This document shows positions 22,723 to 34,078 of a stretch of DNA of 64,000 nucleotides, in pieces; position 1 is the first letter of the stretch; each line of letters begins with the position of its first letter. The notes beneath the pieces are model-generated. The model did no database searches. It saw nothing but the letters and a program-made list of their open reading frames with translations, and was not told the DNA's origin. The stretch is from contig NC_081833.1 in NCBI RefSeq assembly GCF_030867095.1, positions 71,801,395-71,865,394 of the forward strand. The letters are read 5' to 3'. This DNA is from Alligator mississippiensis (taxonomy: Eukaryota; Chordata; Crocodylia; Alligatoridae). The position numbers and the translations under genes were made by a program.

Positions 22723-24435
22723 AATAGCTATATCCATCTTGCCTGCTGTGATGAAGGAGGCTGGGTGAGCTGGACTCTAGCCTGCCGTTCCAGTGGGGAG
22801 CACTTTGTGGGGCTCAGTGTGAGCAGGCTTTTCTGGAAATAATGCCTGTAAATAGTTCCCTAAGTAGGACACCCATATTGCCTTTTCACTTGAGGGGCAG
22901 ATGGCCTTCTGGGCCTGTCAGCAGAGCCCAGAGCCCAGCTCTGATTGATTCCCCGCAACAACGTTTCATTGTATCGGGTGACTGGTTAACACTATAGTTT
23001 TATAGCTGTTTTGTTGGGAGTGTGGCTGGCTGGGCTGGAGGAAAATGAGTGAGACTCTGAGAGAGCTGGACAGAGGAAGAAGGTCTGCCAGGACCTGGAG
23101 AAAAGGTCCCAGGGTGGGCAGGGAAAAGGTCCTAGGGCAAACTGAAGAAAGGACTGGTCCAAGGGTGGACATAGTAAAGTCTGAATAAGGACAGGGGGAA
23201 CTGGAACAGCACCAATAAGACTGTTTTGAAGCGGTGTCTGCTGTGCTGCTTGGGACATTAGCACTCTGACAACTCTCTTCTTTTAAAGAAGAAAACACCC
23301 TTCCTCCTTCCCAGGAGCTAACCAAAGAAGGAGCTCCCAGAGATGGAGGTGCTATGGACCACAGGGGAAGCCAGGGACTGAGAAGAGCCAGGGTCTCAAA
23401 GCCAGATGCTTGCCCCTTGTGAAGCCACAGTACGGCTGGCTACAGAGCATCCTCTGAGGAGATGGAGACCAAATAAATCTGCTTCTTGGGGAAGTCCCAA
23501 GGAAGAGCTTTCCCCTTTTTTGGTTTTGTGGCACCTACCATGAAGTCTAATGTAACATGCTACCTAGCTCTAGGATGGCCATCACCATCATATCTACACT
23601 CTACCTGTGCGGGTATTGCAAATAGCAGATACCTACTATAAGATCTGCGAAGATATATTAATTTGTAAGTTCAGGTCACTGGTGCCTATGACTGAAGTTA
23701 CCATGGGTCAGAAGCACTATAGTGCTTTAATTCTAACTGTGTGTCTACTTCCCTCCCAATACCTTCAAACTTGAGATTGCTGAAGTAGCCATAATATCTT
23801 TCTTCCAACAGAAACCCTGGAAGTGACTCAACAATGTCCAGGAGTCTAGAAATGAATCCAAATCTCTTCTGTTGTGTCTACTTTCTTAGCTATTGTCCCC
23901 CTTAACACAAGAGTTATTCATTTTCTTTTAACAGTATTCTCGCATAATAGGGAAATGCTCTGTGCAAAAAACGCTCTTTCTATTGAAGTACTTTACTGTG
24001 GTTCCTTAAACCCTATCTCTGAAGCCCATAATACTAGACAATGCTAGCAAAAGCCATATGTGGAACACTGTTATCTGCATTGCACCACGTTTGCATGCAT
24101 TAGCAAAGCAGGATTTTTAATCATTTATGTAAATGTGTAACACAGCACTTTATGGCATATAAGTAAAAGTATTGATTGCTGTCTGAGACTTGCATTTATG
24201 CATTCACTGCTAATGAAACTTGTACCAAAGACCAAATTGGACAGTGATGTCAATATATATACATATAAACAAGGCTTATTTTGCAATGGTTCAATTTCCA
24301 CAATTATATTAAGTAGTTTTATGGGAATAAGAACAGTAGGCAGTAGGCTATTTAAAGTATCCTCTAATGAGCAATGAAAAGAATCCAGATTTTCTGTTCT
24401 AAATGCTTGTTTCACAACCCGGGCACCAGCCAACC
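22723..24435. other. Non-coding stretch with short imperfect repeats at 23090-23200
   Basis: GAGAAAAGGTCCCAGGGTGG, GGGAAAAGGTCCTAGGGC and AAGGACTGGTCCAAGGGTGG follow one another at about 33-36-bp steps, suggesting a decayed tandem repeat. Frames across it are low-complexity. No gene is recognised. Confidence 0.45.
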
Positions 24436-24560
24436 AGCCTTTCCCAAACCTTTTGCATTGTCAGAGCACTTTGGCTCAGGATGAATGTATGGAAAGTGGC
24501 TTCTGAGACACTGGCAAAAGCATCTGTTATGCAGCATGTTGCATCCAAAAGCCACCTGTG
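24436..24560 (+). mobile_element. hAT-Charlie-like fragment (one end)
   Basis: CCAGCCTTTCCCAAACC followed by TCAGAGCACTTT resembles the CAGNGTTTCCCAAAC...GAGCACTTT left end of Charlie-type hAT elements. I do not find the matching right end. Call based on recall of the family end only. Confidence 0.3.
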
Positions 24561-25641
24561 TGACTAGATAGATAATGTTAGGCACTTGCATGTCAAAATG
24601 GGTACTTTGTGGGGATTTCAGAAATTATCTCTAAATAAATCTTTTCTGCCAAATACTGATACATTGATGAAGCTTCCAATGAACTAACATGATTTTTCTA
24701 AGCCGTGGTAATTTGACTGCCTTGATGTGCGTGTTCTTCTTCCCTATCTACTTTGATTTCAATTGCCATTATTTCCCTACTTCGACTCTATCGTCTCCCC
24801 AGCTTCAGCTGGGCTTTCTTCTTTTGCCTACTGCTTAAGTGTCTCCTGCCTGTACTCTCCAATCTGCTTAAGCTTGCTGAACGGGATAAAGGATCAAAGC
24901 TGGAATCATTCTTCTCTGACGCTATTTCCACATGCAGTTCTCCAACGTCGGCTCCAAGGCCAAACATAAGAGCTGCAGCTCCAAAGCTTTGACAAAGTAG
25001 ACAGAATTACACACCTTTCACCGGATTTCAGACAAGTATCAGGAGAGGTATGAGAATGAAAACTCTGTTAACACAGCGGTCAGAGCTAAACTCAGTAACT
25101 ATGCTGAAGACCCAAACTCAGGGAGTAAAAGTGTCCAGGAGAAGGGAAAAAGTAGAACTGGGAGATGGGAATGGGTTTCCTGTCATTTGAAAATTTTAAA
25201 TATTTCAAAAAGTTAATAAAACTGAAATCTTTCAAGAATGAGAGAGATAGCTAGGCAGTGCGAGAGAGAGTGTGTGTCTGGTATGGATCAGAAAGGCCAA
25301 AGACTTCAGCCAGGACCTTTCACATTCACGACTGTCCTCACAGTGAGGATACTGGCTATTCTAGGATGGGTTCTTCTTTTAATCACAACTTTCATTGTGG
25401 ACCCAAGGGACCTTTTCTGTCAGGATTAGTGCCTACATTCCTGTGCTTTTGATAAACCTTGGTTATTTTGTGCCTGACCCACTCTAGTGCTGAAGAGAAT
25501 ATGGGTCATGGCACTATTGGAGCAGTAGATGGGGTGAAGGGCAGACTTTGTGGTCCCTATTGCTAATCAAACAAAACATCCTTTTAAAAAGGCTTGCGAA
25601 CCTCATCCGGCGCTCTTTTTAGTCAACGGAAAGACTCTCAT
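24561..25641. other. Non-coding stretch, no gene recognised
   Basis: Frames below 85 codons overlap on the same strand in two phases, which argues against coding. No motifs are seen. Confidence 0.5.
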
Positions 25642-25940
25642 TGGGCGCATCTACATGTTCATCGATGCGTCTTAGTTATTACACATTTAGTTGAGTACCT
25701 CTAATAAGACATACTAACTGAATGCACAGTAACTCGAATTATTGCACAGTAACTCGAATTATTTGCACAGTAACTCGAATTATTGCACAGTAGCGCCAGC
25801 ACACCATTTTTTAGTGATGCTTATGGTGCATTAGCCTAATGAGACTGCGCAGTAGGCTATTAGCACAGTTAATAGCCACTATGCTACTGCACAGTGTTAT
25901 TAAGCTAATGCGCAGTAAGCATCTCCTGTAGATGCACCCA
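25642..25940. mobile_element. Non-autonomous TIR element, 'TGCACAGTA' family, copy 2
   Basis: The left end TGGGCGCATCTACATG mirrors the right end CTGTAGATGCACCCA. The inside has CAGTAG, GCACAGTGTTATTA and GCGCAGTAAGC words like the element at 9711-9969. It carries an internal tandem repeat of 20-21 bp (next entry). Flanks share GACTC (25633-25637 and 25943-25947), but the spacing to the ends differs, so I do not call a target duplication. Confidence 0.7.
25724..25790. repeat. Three-copy 20-21-bp tandem repeat
   Basis: GCACAGTAACTCGAATTATT is repeated at 25724, 25744 and 25765, the second copy with one extra T, and a fourth partial copy starts at 25785. It has expanded inside the TIR element and is nearly identical between copies, so the expansion is recent relative to the element. 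Confidence 0.9.
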
Positions 25941-26261
25941 CTGACTCCAGCAGATTTGGACTCAGGCTTTCAGAGCAAATGCTGGGTTGCAAGCTTTGAA
26001 GCTTAAAAGTCCCCTCTATTCACTAATGAGGTATATCACCATGTCGAAGCATTCGCATGCTGCCTGCCCTTGTGCCTGAGCCTGAAAGATGACCTCATTC
26101 TGTCTCCCTGCTGAGACTATTAAAAAGGATCCAATGGCAATTGCATTTATTGTGTGGTGGAAACCTGAACATTTGGAACGAGACAGGGAATGTCAGCGCA
26201 CTCCACGTTGGCTGTCAAAGGGCTGCAGGTGGCAAAAATGCTTACTTACTTATTACACTGG

Positions 26262-26335
26262 ATAAGATTCATAGGTGCTAGGGTCCGAAGGGACCTCAAC
26301 AGATCGAGTCCAACCCCTGGCCTAGGCAGGAGATG
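26262..26335 (-). mobile_element. Short CR1 3'-end fragment
   Basis: GATTCATAGGTGCTAGGGTC, GAAGGGACCTCAACAGATC and GAGTCCAACCCC match the inverted CR1 3' tail seen at 14231. Only about 75 bp of tail remain. Confidence 0.7.
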
Positions 26336-27971
26336 GAACCAAGAAGGGAAGAGCTCTGTATTCCACTTCACAGAGCCATTCCCACTTCACACAGAAACTT
26401 TGCACTCAAAGCCAGGATTTTACACCGATGAGACCATAAATTAAATAATTAATACAGTACTGACAGGAATTCATCATGGGGGACTCTGAACTGATTTAAA
26501 CAGGAGATTCTTATGCCGCCCTACCGAGCACCACTCAGTGGTGCATTAAGTGAGGTGACTGACCTCTGGCACCGATTTCCTACGAGAGGCACTGCTTGCT
26601 CTACATTCCTTAGGGCAACCTTCGAAGAGATTGGGCAATTCTCCAGGTAACAAAAAGAGCGATTTTGGAAAGGATCTGGTTTCCATTCTTAGCTCTGCAT
26701 AAGTTTGGAAAGATCATGTCACTTCCCTGCTAGAGTTTTGCATTTGTACCATTGGGATGATCATGTTTCACCAGCCAGGGAGCTGAGAAAATTCATAATG
26801 GTTACGCTTTACAATTCTCAGATAAAAGATGAAGAGCACTGACCAACTCCTAATTGATCATTAAAACAAAGAAAAAAGGATATAACTGCTACCACGGCAA
26901 TAAGAAAAATGACACTGTCACACAGTGTAATTATTTTCTGTGAATAAACGAGTTCCATATTTACAATGCACTTAGCTGAAACCCAATTGTGTTGTCATTC
27001 CTGCTAGCCCAACCTGGCTTCTGCTTCTCCTCTTTATACTTCTTCATTTTACAGTCAGAACTTAGCTGGCAGTTTTCTTTATGATACACAAGGTAGATGG
27101 GAACCCAAGTCACTGTGCGACAGTAATAGTGGCTGCACAGTACTGACAGTAAGATGAACTGATTTTTGTCACTAAATGGAGCAGCTATAAATTCAGAGAA
27201 ATGGTGGGAGATGGGCTGTGCAGTCTCTAAGAGGCCATTAGTACTGATGCATAAGCATGTTTACCAAAGAGTCACCACCAACATACTGATAAATGCAATG
27301 GTAAAACTGCAGTCTGAATTAACAGGGAGTCTTCCACCATGTTTGGCAGAAAGCAGCAAATGAAAGTGAAAGGGGACAGACAGAAAAGCTTCCTGTAATG
27401 TCTAAGGCTTATAAAAGAAAGGATAATCAAAGTAGAACAGAGCCAGCTAAGCATGTTTCTGCATTTGCCAGCAAGAAAACCCACAAAGTAGTTCAACCAG
27501 CCTAGCCACTTGACACAGTGGCTGCCTTAAGACCACCTGAAAGGCCCAGTATGCTAGCGATGTACTGAAGGCCTAGTGGGTAAATGCTTATTGTGGAGAT
27601 TTCTTCAAGTTCTGTGAACCAGGGGAGATCCCTTACATGGATCTTCGGTCATGCCTCACCATCAAAAGCCCATTCTTGGAAGCACAGGAGTAAAGCAAGG
27701 ACACATGACATCCCAAAATGGCTGTCTTGGATATCCATACTGGCAAATGCCCAGTGCCACAGCTACATTATATCCATTTGGGGCATGGCAGGTATAGCAC
27801 ACACTTGCCATGTTTCACTGCAGCGCCCGCTAGAGTGGTTCTTTTGCTGAGTAGCTTTCTACTGGATGATACAGGGCCCCAGAACAGCCCAGAACCAATG
27901 GGGCACAAAGACCATCCCACTATCCTTCCCCTCATTGGCCAAAGGTTCTGAGCTGCACTTCTTAGAGGCTA
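26336..27971. other. Non-coding stretch, no gene recognised
   Basis: Frames are short and lack motifs. Nothing else is recognised. Confidence 0.5.
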
Positions 27972-28161
27972 GGGACAGACATTAGACATGAACCAGTTTA
28001 AATGATCAGAAACTGGTTTAAACCTGTAACAGAACAGATGTTCACATCTGTGCACATAAACCAGCTTGAAAATGGCTGAAACCAGTTTGAGATAAAACTG
28101 GTTGAATGTGGTATCAGACTTAACTGATCTGGCTCAAACTGGTTTATGCAATGTCTGTCCC
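27972..28161. mobile_element. 190-bp TIR element rich in AAACCAGTTT half-sites
   Basis: The ends are exact 12-bp inverted repeats: GGGACAGACATT (27972-27983) and AATGTCTGTCCC (28150-28161). The inside repeats AACCAGTTT or its complement AAACTGGTT about six times in alternating orientation, so much of the element can fold on itself. The 8-bp flanks (AGAGGCTA and AGACCCCT) agree at only half the positions, so target duplication is unproven. No protein is encoded. Confidence 0.75.
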
Positions 28162-31100
28162 AGACCCCTTGCTGGTTTAAATGACATCAGACTCCCCCAG
28201 CATCCTTACATGCTCTCTGGGCTGGGCGGAGCTCTATTTTCTGCTCCAGTGAGCTGGGATGACCCCTCCGCTCTGCTCTCTAGCCAGGGCAGGGGCAAGG
28301 TCTGGCCAGACGCTGGCTTGCCATGACCCCAGAGACAAATTCCTCCCTCTGTCCCCTCTCCCCATCTCTTCTCCACTGGCAAACCCTGGGGACTGTAGCT
28401 GCTGTTTGCCAGCCCCAGCTGCACCTCCATGGCTTGCTTGCAGCCAGGAAGGGATGGAGTTAATTCCTCCCTCTGTCCCCTGGAACCCCCGGGGGTCTCT
28501 GCAGCTTGGGAGGGGACTTCATAGCGTGTCAGGCAGAGGGGAGAGAAGGGAGGCAAGCTAGACCCTTGTGTGCAGATCCAAGTCCTGCACTTGAGAGCCC
28601 AAAGCTAAGACCTGCAGGACCAGACTGAGAGGTGGGAACTGTTGGCAAATCATCACACATGCTGCAGATGTAGTTAAGGGAGGTTGCAGGCAGCTTCACC
28701 AAAGAATGCAGAGAGCTATATACCTAAACAAAGCCTTTCTGAATGCCTGGCTGTAAGGAGACACTCTGCCCTCGGGATTAGTTGAACTAATTCTCGTCTT
28801 CCTGGTTTACATTTTAAGTTAGACTAAGTTGTGTATGCTGTGTTTTACTGGGCAGTATCTTAGCTTAGGCAAAGATTTTTAGTAGTTCCCTGTTGTATGC
28901 TTTGCAAATTGCTGTGTTCAATACATGCCTGCTTCAAAAAAAGGACTTTCTCCCCATCCCCACTCCTCAGCCTGGAAACAGCTGCTCCCCACCCCCAGTC
29001 TGGGAGCTGGCATCCTGTGCGTTGTGCTAGCCCTGGCTGGTGCCTGACCACACTCCCTCCACTCCAGCAGGAAACGGTGAGAGCCTTGGAGGGCGTCTCT
29101 CTTCCATTCCCTTTGGCAGTGGCTGGCAAGCATGCTCCAGCGTTCCCCCCACCCCCAGCTTCTGGCTTGAGCCACTACAGGCATGTGGCTGCATTTCCTG
29201 GTTTCCTAGAGAATGTCTGTCTAGTTATTAAACTAACGTGGAAAGAGAGAATCAATTCAGGCTCGGGCTTTTTGAATGTCTGTCCTTAACCAGAGACACA
29301 GCACTGAATTATACCTGTGGTGATAGGAAATACAAAGTTGGACATGCATTTAGGTAAACAGCATGCACTAAGCTGGACCCAGACCTACTGGAATCAGATG
29401 CACCATCCTGGGTTCATGCACACTGATCACGTACATTCATTTTTGTACTACATTCACACATGCATGCCTTAGTCTCTCTGAAATCGTCATCACTTGTAAA
29501 TGGACACATGATTCTTCAGTTCATCTCTGAACCAAGCAATGAATCTAAGTGACATTCAAAGGGTCCCCAAATATGGTGAATTTGGTGGTTAAACACCCCA
29601 GAACCCTTTGCCATAAAAGTCGCTATGAAAAGTGAGAAATCATCCTTTTTATGCCTAGTTGTTTGTAATATTAACAGATTATTTTAAAGAAACAATTCTT
29701 TGCCTGCCTTGTATAATACAGAACTCTACCGTTTATCTTGTTATATCTAAATTAACAACATCCCCAAGCAGGTGTTACATTTGGAAGACAACATACTGTA
29801 AGCAATTAGAGAATTGTATGTAAATATATAATTTGTCTGAGGAAGAGAAAGCTCTTTGGTGTGATTAAATCTCATTTCATGTTAAAAAAAATTAACAGTT
29901 CCTAAAATGGCTGATGCAGACTGGGAAATACGTTTTGGAGCCCAACTAGCCAAAGGAATATCTCCCTGTGTCTGACCAGTTGATGGGAACACAGACTTGA
30001 CCTTGCTAATAAAAGTCTCATGTGTACAACCCTAGGGAATCCTGCTGTTCACAAAGATGAAGGGATAGAGCATAACTTTTGACCTCATATCTTTCCATAA
30101 GAAAGAGATGTATATTTGGAGTATGTCCGTGTTCTTGGACTATTCCCAAGGGCATGGGGTGGAAGGGCACCATTAGGAAGGGGTAGACAGGCAAGGAGCA
30201 TAAGTAATGGTAAGTGGCTATGTACTGGGTCTTGACTCATATTAAACACCTGAGACTCACTTCTATCTGAAAAGCAGGCTAATTCAGCCCATAGCAAAAC
30301 CACATGCTGCTGAATCTTGACTGCAACCTGTACCCACGATACATCATTTGAAGCTAGCTTGGGTATCTCTATACTACAGTCTGCAGTATAGATGTACTTT
30401 CTTAGTTGTGTTGGTGTTATTTCATGAAGACACTCACTGGTTCCTATGACTGACTGCAGCGGCACCCACTTCAATGACAGCAAAATTAAACATATGGACA
30501 TGTTTGGCCTCACAGGGGAGCCAGAGCCATGCTGCGCTAATTTAGGGACACGTCAGACTGCCTGACATAACCTCGATTCATTGGCACCTTTCCCTGCAAC
30601 AGTCACATCAGGCTGGCTTCTCTGACTAAGCGACAGCAATGCTTTTGAAGAGCATGTAGTAGTAATGCCATGTCATCTGTCATTGCTAATCCAGCATTTA
30701 TACTTGTCATGCAAACAGTCAATAGACGATAGGTCATATACACATCTATCAAAAAATGGAGGAGATACAAGCTAGGGAAATGGCCCTAGTGACCCTCAGT
30801 AGCAAAAGCCATGCTCCTCTAATATCTTCCTAACTGGATCCCTGGTTTTGCTTTCCTTTTACTGATTACAGTGTGCTGCTACATGATGAATAACATGTAG
30901 CAAATTAATATTTAAAAATTCAGAATGGAGAAGTAATTATTCAGCCAACACAGGCTCGTGTTACTGATGCTTAGCTCCTTAAGAGATTCTTTCCTCCTTT
31001 CTTTCTCTCTCTCTCTTTTTTAAAGCTAGCTTATACACTAAATTAAGACATTTAAACATTATAGTATTACACATCATTAGTTTTCCTGATTTACATATTT

Positions 31101-31463
31101 TAGCACTTGTTTATGTTATAAAGCATGAAGAACAGTTCTTGCAACTTACTTCTGAGGAAGGACTGCACATAATTGTACATCTCTAGATTTCGATTCAGTA
31201 GCAGCTATCTCCAAATTCCCACCTCCCTATAGCACCGGTTTAAGGAAATAAAAATGCATCAGTTATGACTTCTTATGATGAACAAATAAACCTTAAAGTT
31301 CATAATGAATGAAGACCTCCCCATTCAACTACAAATTCTTCTGCTTTTGAAATAGGGAAAACAGAGAGGACTTGCAACTACTCAGCAGACAGGATAGAGT
31401 TATGCACAAGGTGCTGTGGCCCAAACTCAGCCAATGCTAACAGCTTGCCCACAGTTAGTCTTT
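28162..31463. other. Non-coding stretch with GC-rich patches
   Basis: GC-rich patches at about 28200-28560 and 28930-29210 carry open frames on both strands (up to 130 codons) with no recognisable domains; these look compositional. A CT/T run lies at about 31000-31023. No gene is supported. Confidence 0.45.
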
Positions 31464-31800
31464 GTGGGCACTTTTACACATGCTCCAGGGGTGAAGGAGG
31501 TGGCATTTTAATTAGAGTGGCTCTGAGAGCTGCTCTAATTGAAGCATCACCGCATCTCATGTATCAGCATCCCTGCGCTTAAAAATGGCAGCAGGGGTGC
31601 TTGAACTAAAGCAGATTCACAAGCTTTAGTTCAAGTGCCTTGGTGCCATTTTTAAGTGTGGGGACACTGATACATGAGACGCAGGAGGCTGCTGGTGTGC
31701 AGCAATTGCCATGCTCCAGCAGACTTGATGAATCGAGTCTGCTCCGACACGCTGGAATTCCAGCTCGTTGGAGCAGGCTCCATGCTCGTGCATAGTCACC
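31464..31800. mobile_element. Foldback DNA element with nested palindromes
   Basis: A 61-bp arm (31552-31612) and a 60-bp arm (31623-31682) are near-complementary around a 10-nt loop; the arms contain CTCATGTATCAG, CTTAAAAATGGCA and TTGAACTAAAGC. A smaller palindrome AATTAGAGTGGCTC / GAGCTGCTCTAATT sits just outside (31510-31540). The outer limits are approximate. No protein is encoded. Non-autonomous foldback or MITE type is the best description. Confidence 0.7.
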
Positions 31801-31985
31801 CTGCAATAGCAGGGCAGGAAGCTCTCAGCCACTTAAAAACTCCAATAGGAAGACATGTGCTCAGCAACTTCCATTACTACAACCATGAGGCCTTGCATTG
31901 GCTTTCTGAAGAAAATTGAGACAGGCTCAAGATCTCAGTTCTTACTATCAGCACTCTCAGTGGCCTGGGCCCAGATTGCATACAG

Positions 31986-32175
31986 CAGGGGTGGCTAAAT
32001 TGCAAACATGTGCACCACAAATGGCGTGGGTAGTCTTTGTGTGCCACACACAAAGATCGGTAAGAGGACAGGAAGCAGAAGTAGATCAGGCAAGGGAAAA
32101 GGGAACCGAATGGCATTTGGGGAGGGCTTGGGGCTTATCATGTGGCACACCTGCCAAAAAGCTTGGCCTTCCCTG
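31986..32175 (+). mobile_element. hAT-like non-autonomous DNA element, copy 2
   Basis: The ends CAGGGGTGGCTAA and, inverted, CAGGGAAGGCCAA are typical hAT termini. The 8-bp flanks GCATACAG (31978-31985) and GCCTAGAG (32176-32183) agree at six positions, as expected for a decayed hAT target duplication. The interior matches 2752-2989 read on the other strand. No transposase is present. Confidence 0.75.
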
Positions 32176-33974
32176 GCCTAGAGTTCTGGGAGAGGGTCAT
32201 AGTTAATAGCTTCCTCCCTCTGACACAATAGACCTTTCCATAATAAGATTAAAGCCTGACTGTGCAGGAGACAGGACTTTCATACGGGTCCGTCCAAACC
32301 TGAGGGATGAACTTGGAAGTACTAAGGACTAAACTAACTCTTGTCACCTTGTGCTCTTTCTGCCAGGTGAATTTCCCTGATCCTTCCTTCTCTACCAGAA
32401 ATGCGTACTGTACACACCCTTCCAAAACAGTCCATACACTTTTCTCCCTTATCAATTAAAATCTGTACCTGGACTTGTAGTAGCAAGACTGTATCAAGAT
32501 GGGAAGGACACAGCTTGGATGCTAATGAAAAATCTTTCATTATGTGATGGATGGAAGGGTATTGGCGATGGACTTTGCAAAAGGCCACTGACAAAAAGGA
32601 ACCGTGTTGTATTTGTCTAGGTAGGAGATGTGTAGGTCACCCATGGAGAAAATCTGACCAGGGTCACCAGAAAAAAATGAATTAGGATCCTACAGGCTGC
32701 ATGTGGAGTGATCTTGGGCCATGGAGAGGTGAACTTGGAATCATATACGAATCAATACCACAAAGGCAAAAGAACAGCACAAAAATGATCACACCAACAT
32801 TTTTTTTCACTGTTAAGCAACAGAGTCCTAGTTTTGAGTTTATGATGTTTATTCAGTTGTAACTGTTCCAAATTGAATCCCATTCTTCCTGTAAGGGTCT
32901 TAGAGATGGGCCTGACAAATTGTCAGTTATGTGCTGTACCTACATATGTTCCACAGCATACAGGGGTATAATCTTAATTTAATGCATTTTATAACTCAAG
33001 CAAAAACTCATCTAGTTCTGTGTGCAGAATTGAATTGCTGTACTTGGCAGGCATTTGAGAGCATTTAAGACCTCTCTTTATGAGCAAAATAATGAGACTC
33101 ATCAATATCACATTGTTCAGTTTGCAAAAGAAACCCACCACATACCCAATGACGCCACCTTTGCAAGGTAACTTTACACTCAGAACAAGGCTTGGCTTGA
33201 ACTTCTGAGATCTGATGTATATATGGAGATGTGTATTTTCAGCCAGCAACAGCGCAGACCTCTCTACATCCATCTCTGAGTGATTACGCAGGCTATTAGC
33301 TTACCTAGTGCTGCTTTATCCCATATGCCAGAAATTATGCCAGAACTTATTAGTTCAAATGTGAAAGTTGCCTGTATTGTCACGGTAGTTTCATAATGAT
33401 GTGTTATGACTTCAGGAAGAAATGGAAAGAACCCCCCCAACACGGACACCTCTGCTTGACACTAGTGCCCAAATAAGAGGCAAACATATGAGCATGAGTT
33501 TCACACTGAAAGATTTGCCTGAGTCAAAATGTGATTTAACTGGGGAAAGACGCATCTGCTGCAGGAATCTGTGTGTATAACAGAGCCACCTACTGGCCAA
33601 GCGAGAGGTAAAAACGACTTCCTTTTGCTTGTTTCGGTACGGAGCTTTACCCTGTACCTAAGAAGCAACCAAAATTAAACCCCCTCCCATTTCCCTTTTA
33701 TCCCCTTAGTTGTCAGCCTGAGTGCTTCTGGCTACAGGCAGCCTCTGTTTCTCACCCTACTATTATATGGGAATACGAGAAGGAAGTAGAAGGCAGTCCC
33801 CTCGTGTACGCTTGGTTTACCCAGTACTAAACTTACTTGGGCTTTTGTAGGCAGATGCCATGGTGAGGTCTATGTTCATCAACTGGCCACGTTCCAGTCC
33901 TGTTAGAAAAACCAGAGCAGAAGAAACCTGTTATGTTGCAATGCTGTCACTAGTTTCTAGAGGGAAAAGGCAGG
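32176..33974. other. Non-coding stretch, no gene recognised
   Basis: Frames up to 94 codons overlap each other on the minus strand and show no domain. Nothing else is supported. Confidence 0.5.
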
Positions 33975-34078
33975 CCAGGTTCTTTGAGTAAACATGAAAC
34001 CTTTTATTAGACCAACTGAGTAGTTGGAAAAAAGTTCTTAGCAAGCTTTCGGGCACAGTCATCCGTCTTCAGGCATAG
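33975..34078 (-). repeat. Foldback-family end (solo copy)
   Basis: CCTTTTATTAGACCAACTGA, then GCAAGCTTTCGGG, then CGTCTTCAGG: the inverse of the block series at 8590-8727. A matching opposite end is not found nearby. Confidence 0.6.

Noticed and set aside
22966..23325. 119-codon minus-strand frame
   Set aside because: Runs through a decayed tandem repeat and shows only low-complexity proline/serine/leucine sequence.
25724..25784. Possible CRISPR-like array (regular 20-bp repeats)
   Set aside because: Repeats are head to tail with no spacers and sit inside a eukaryotic transposable element.
28860..29289. Frames of 88-130 codons on both strands
   Set aside because: Located in a GC-rich patch, overlapping in opposite directions, and without domains or exon-type boundaries.
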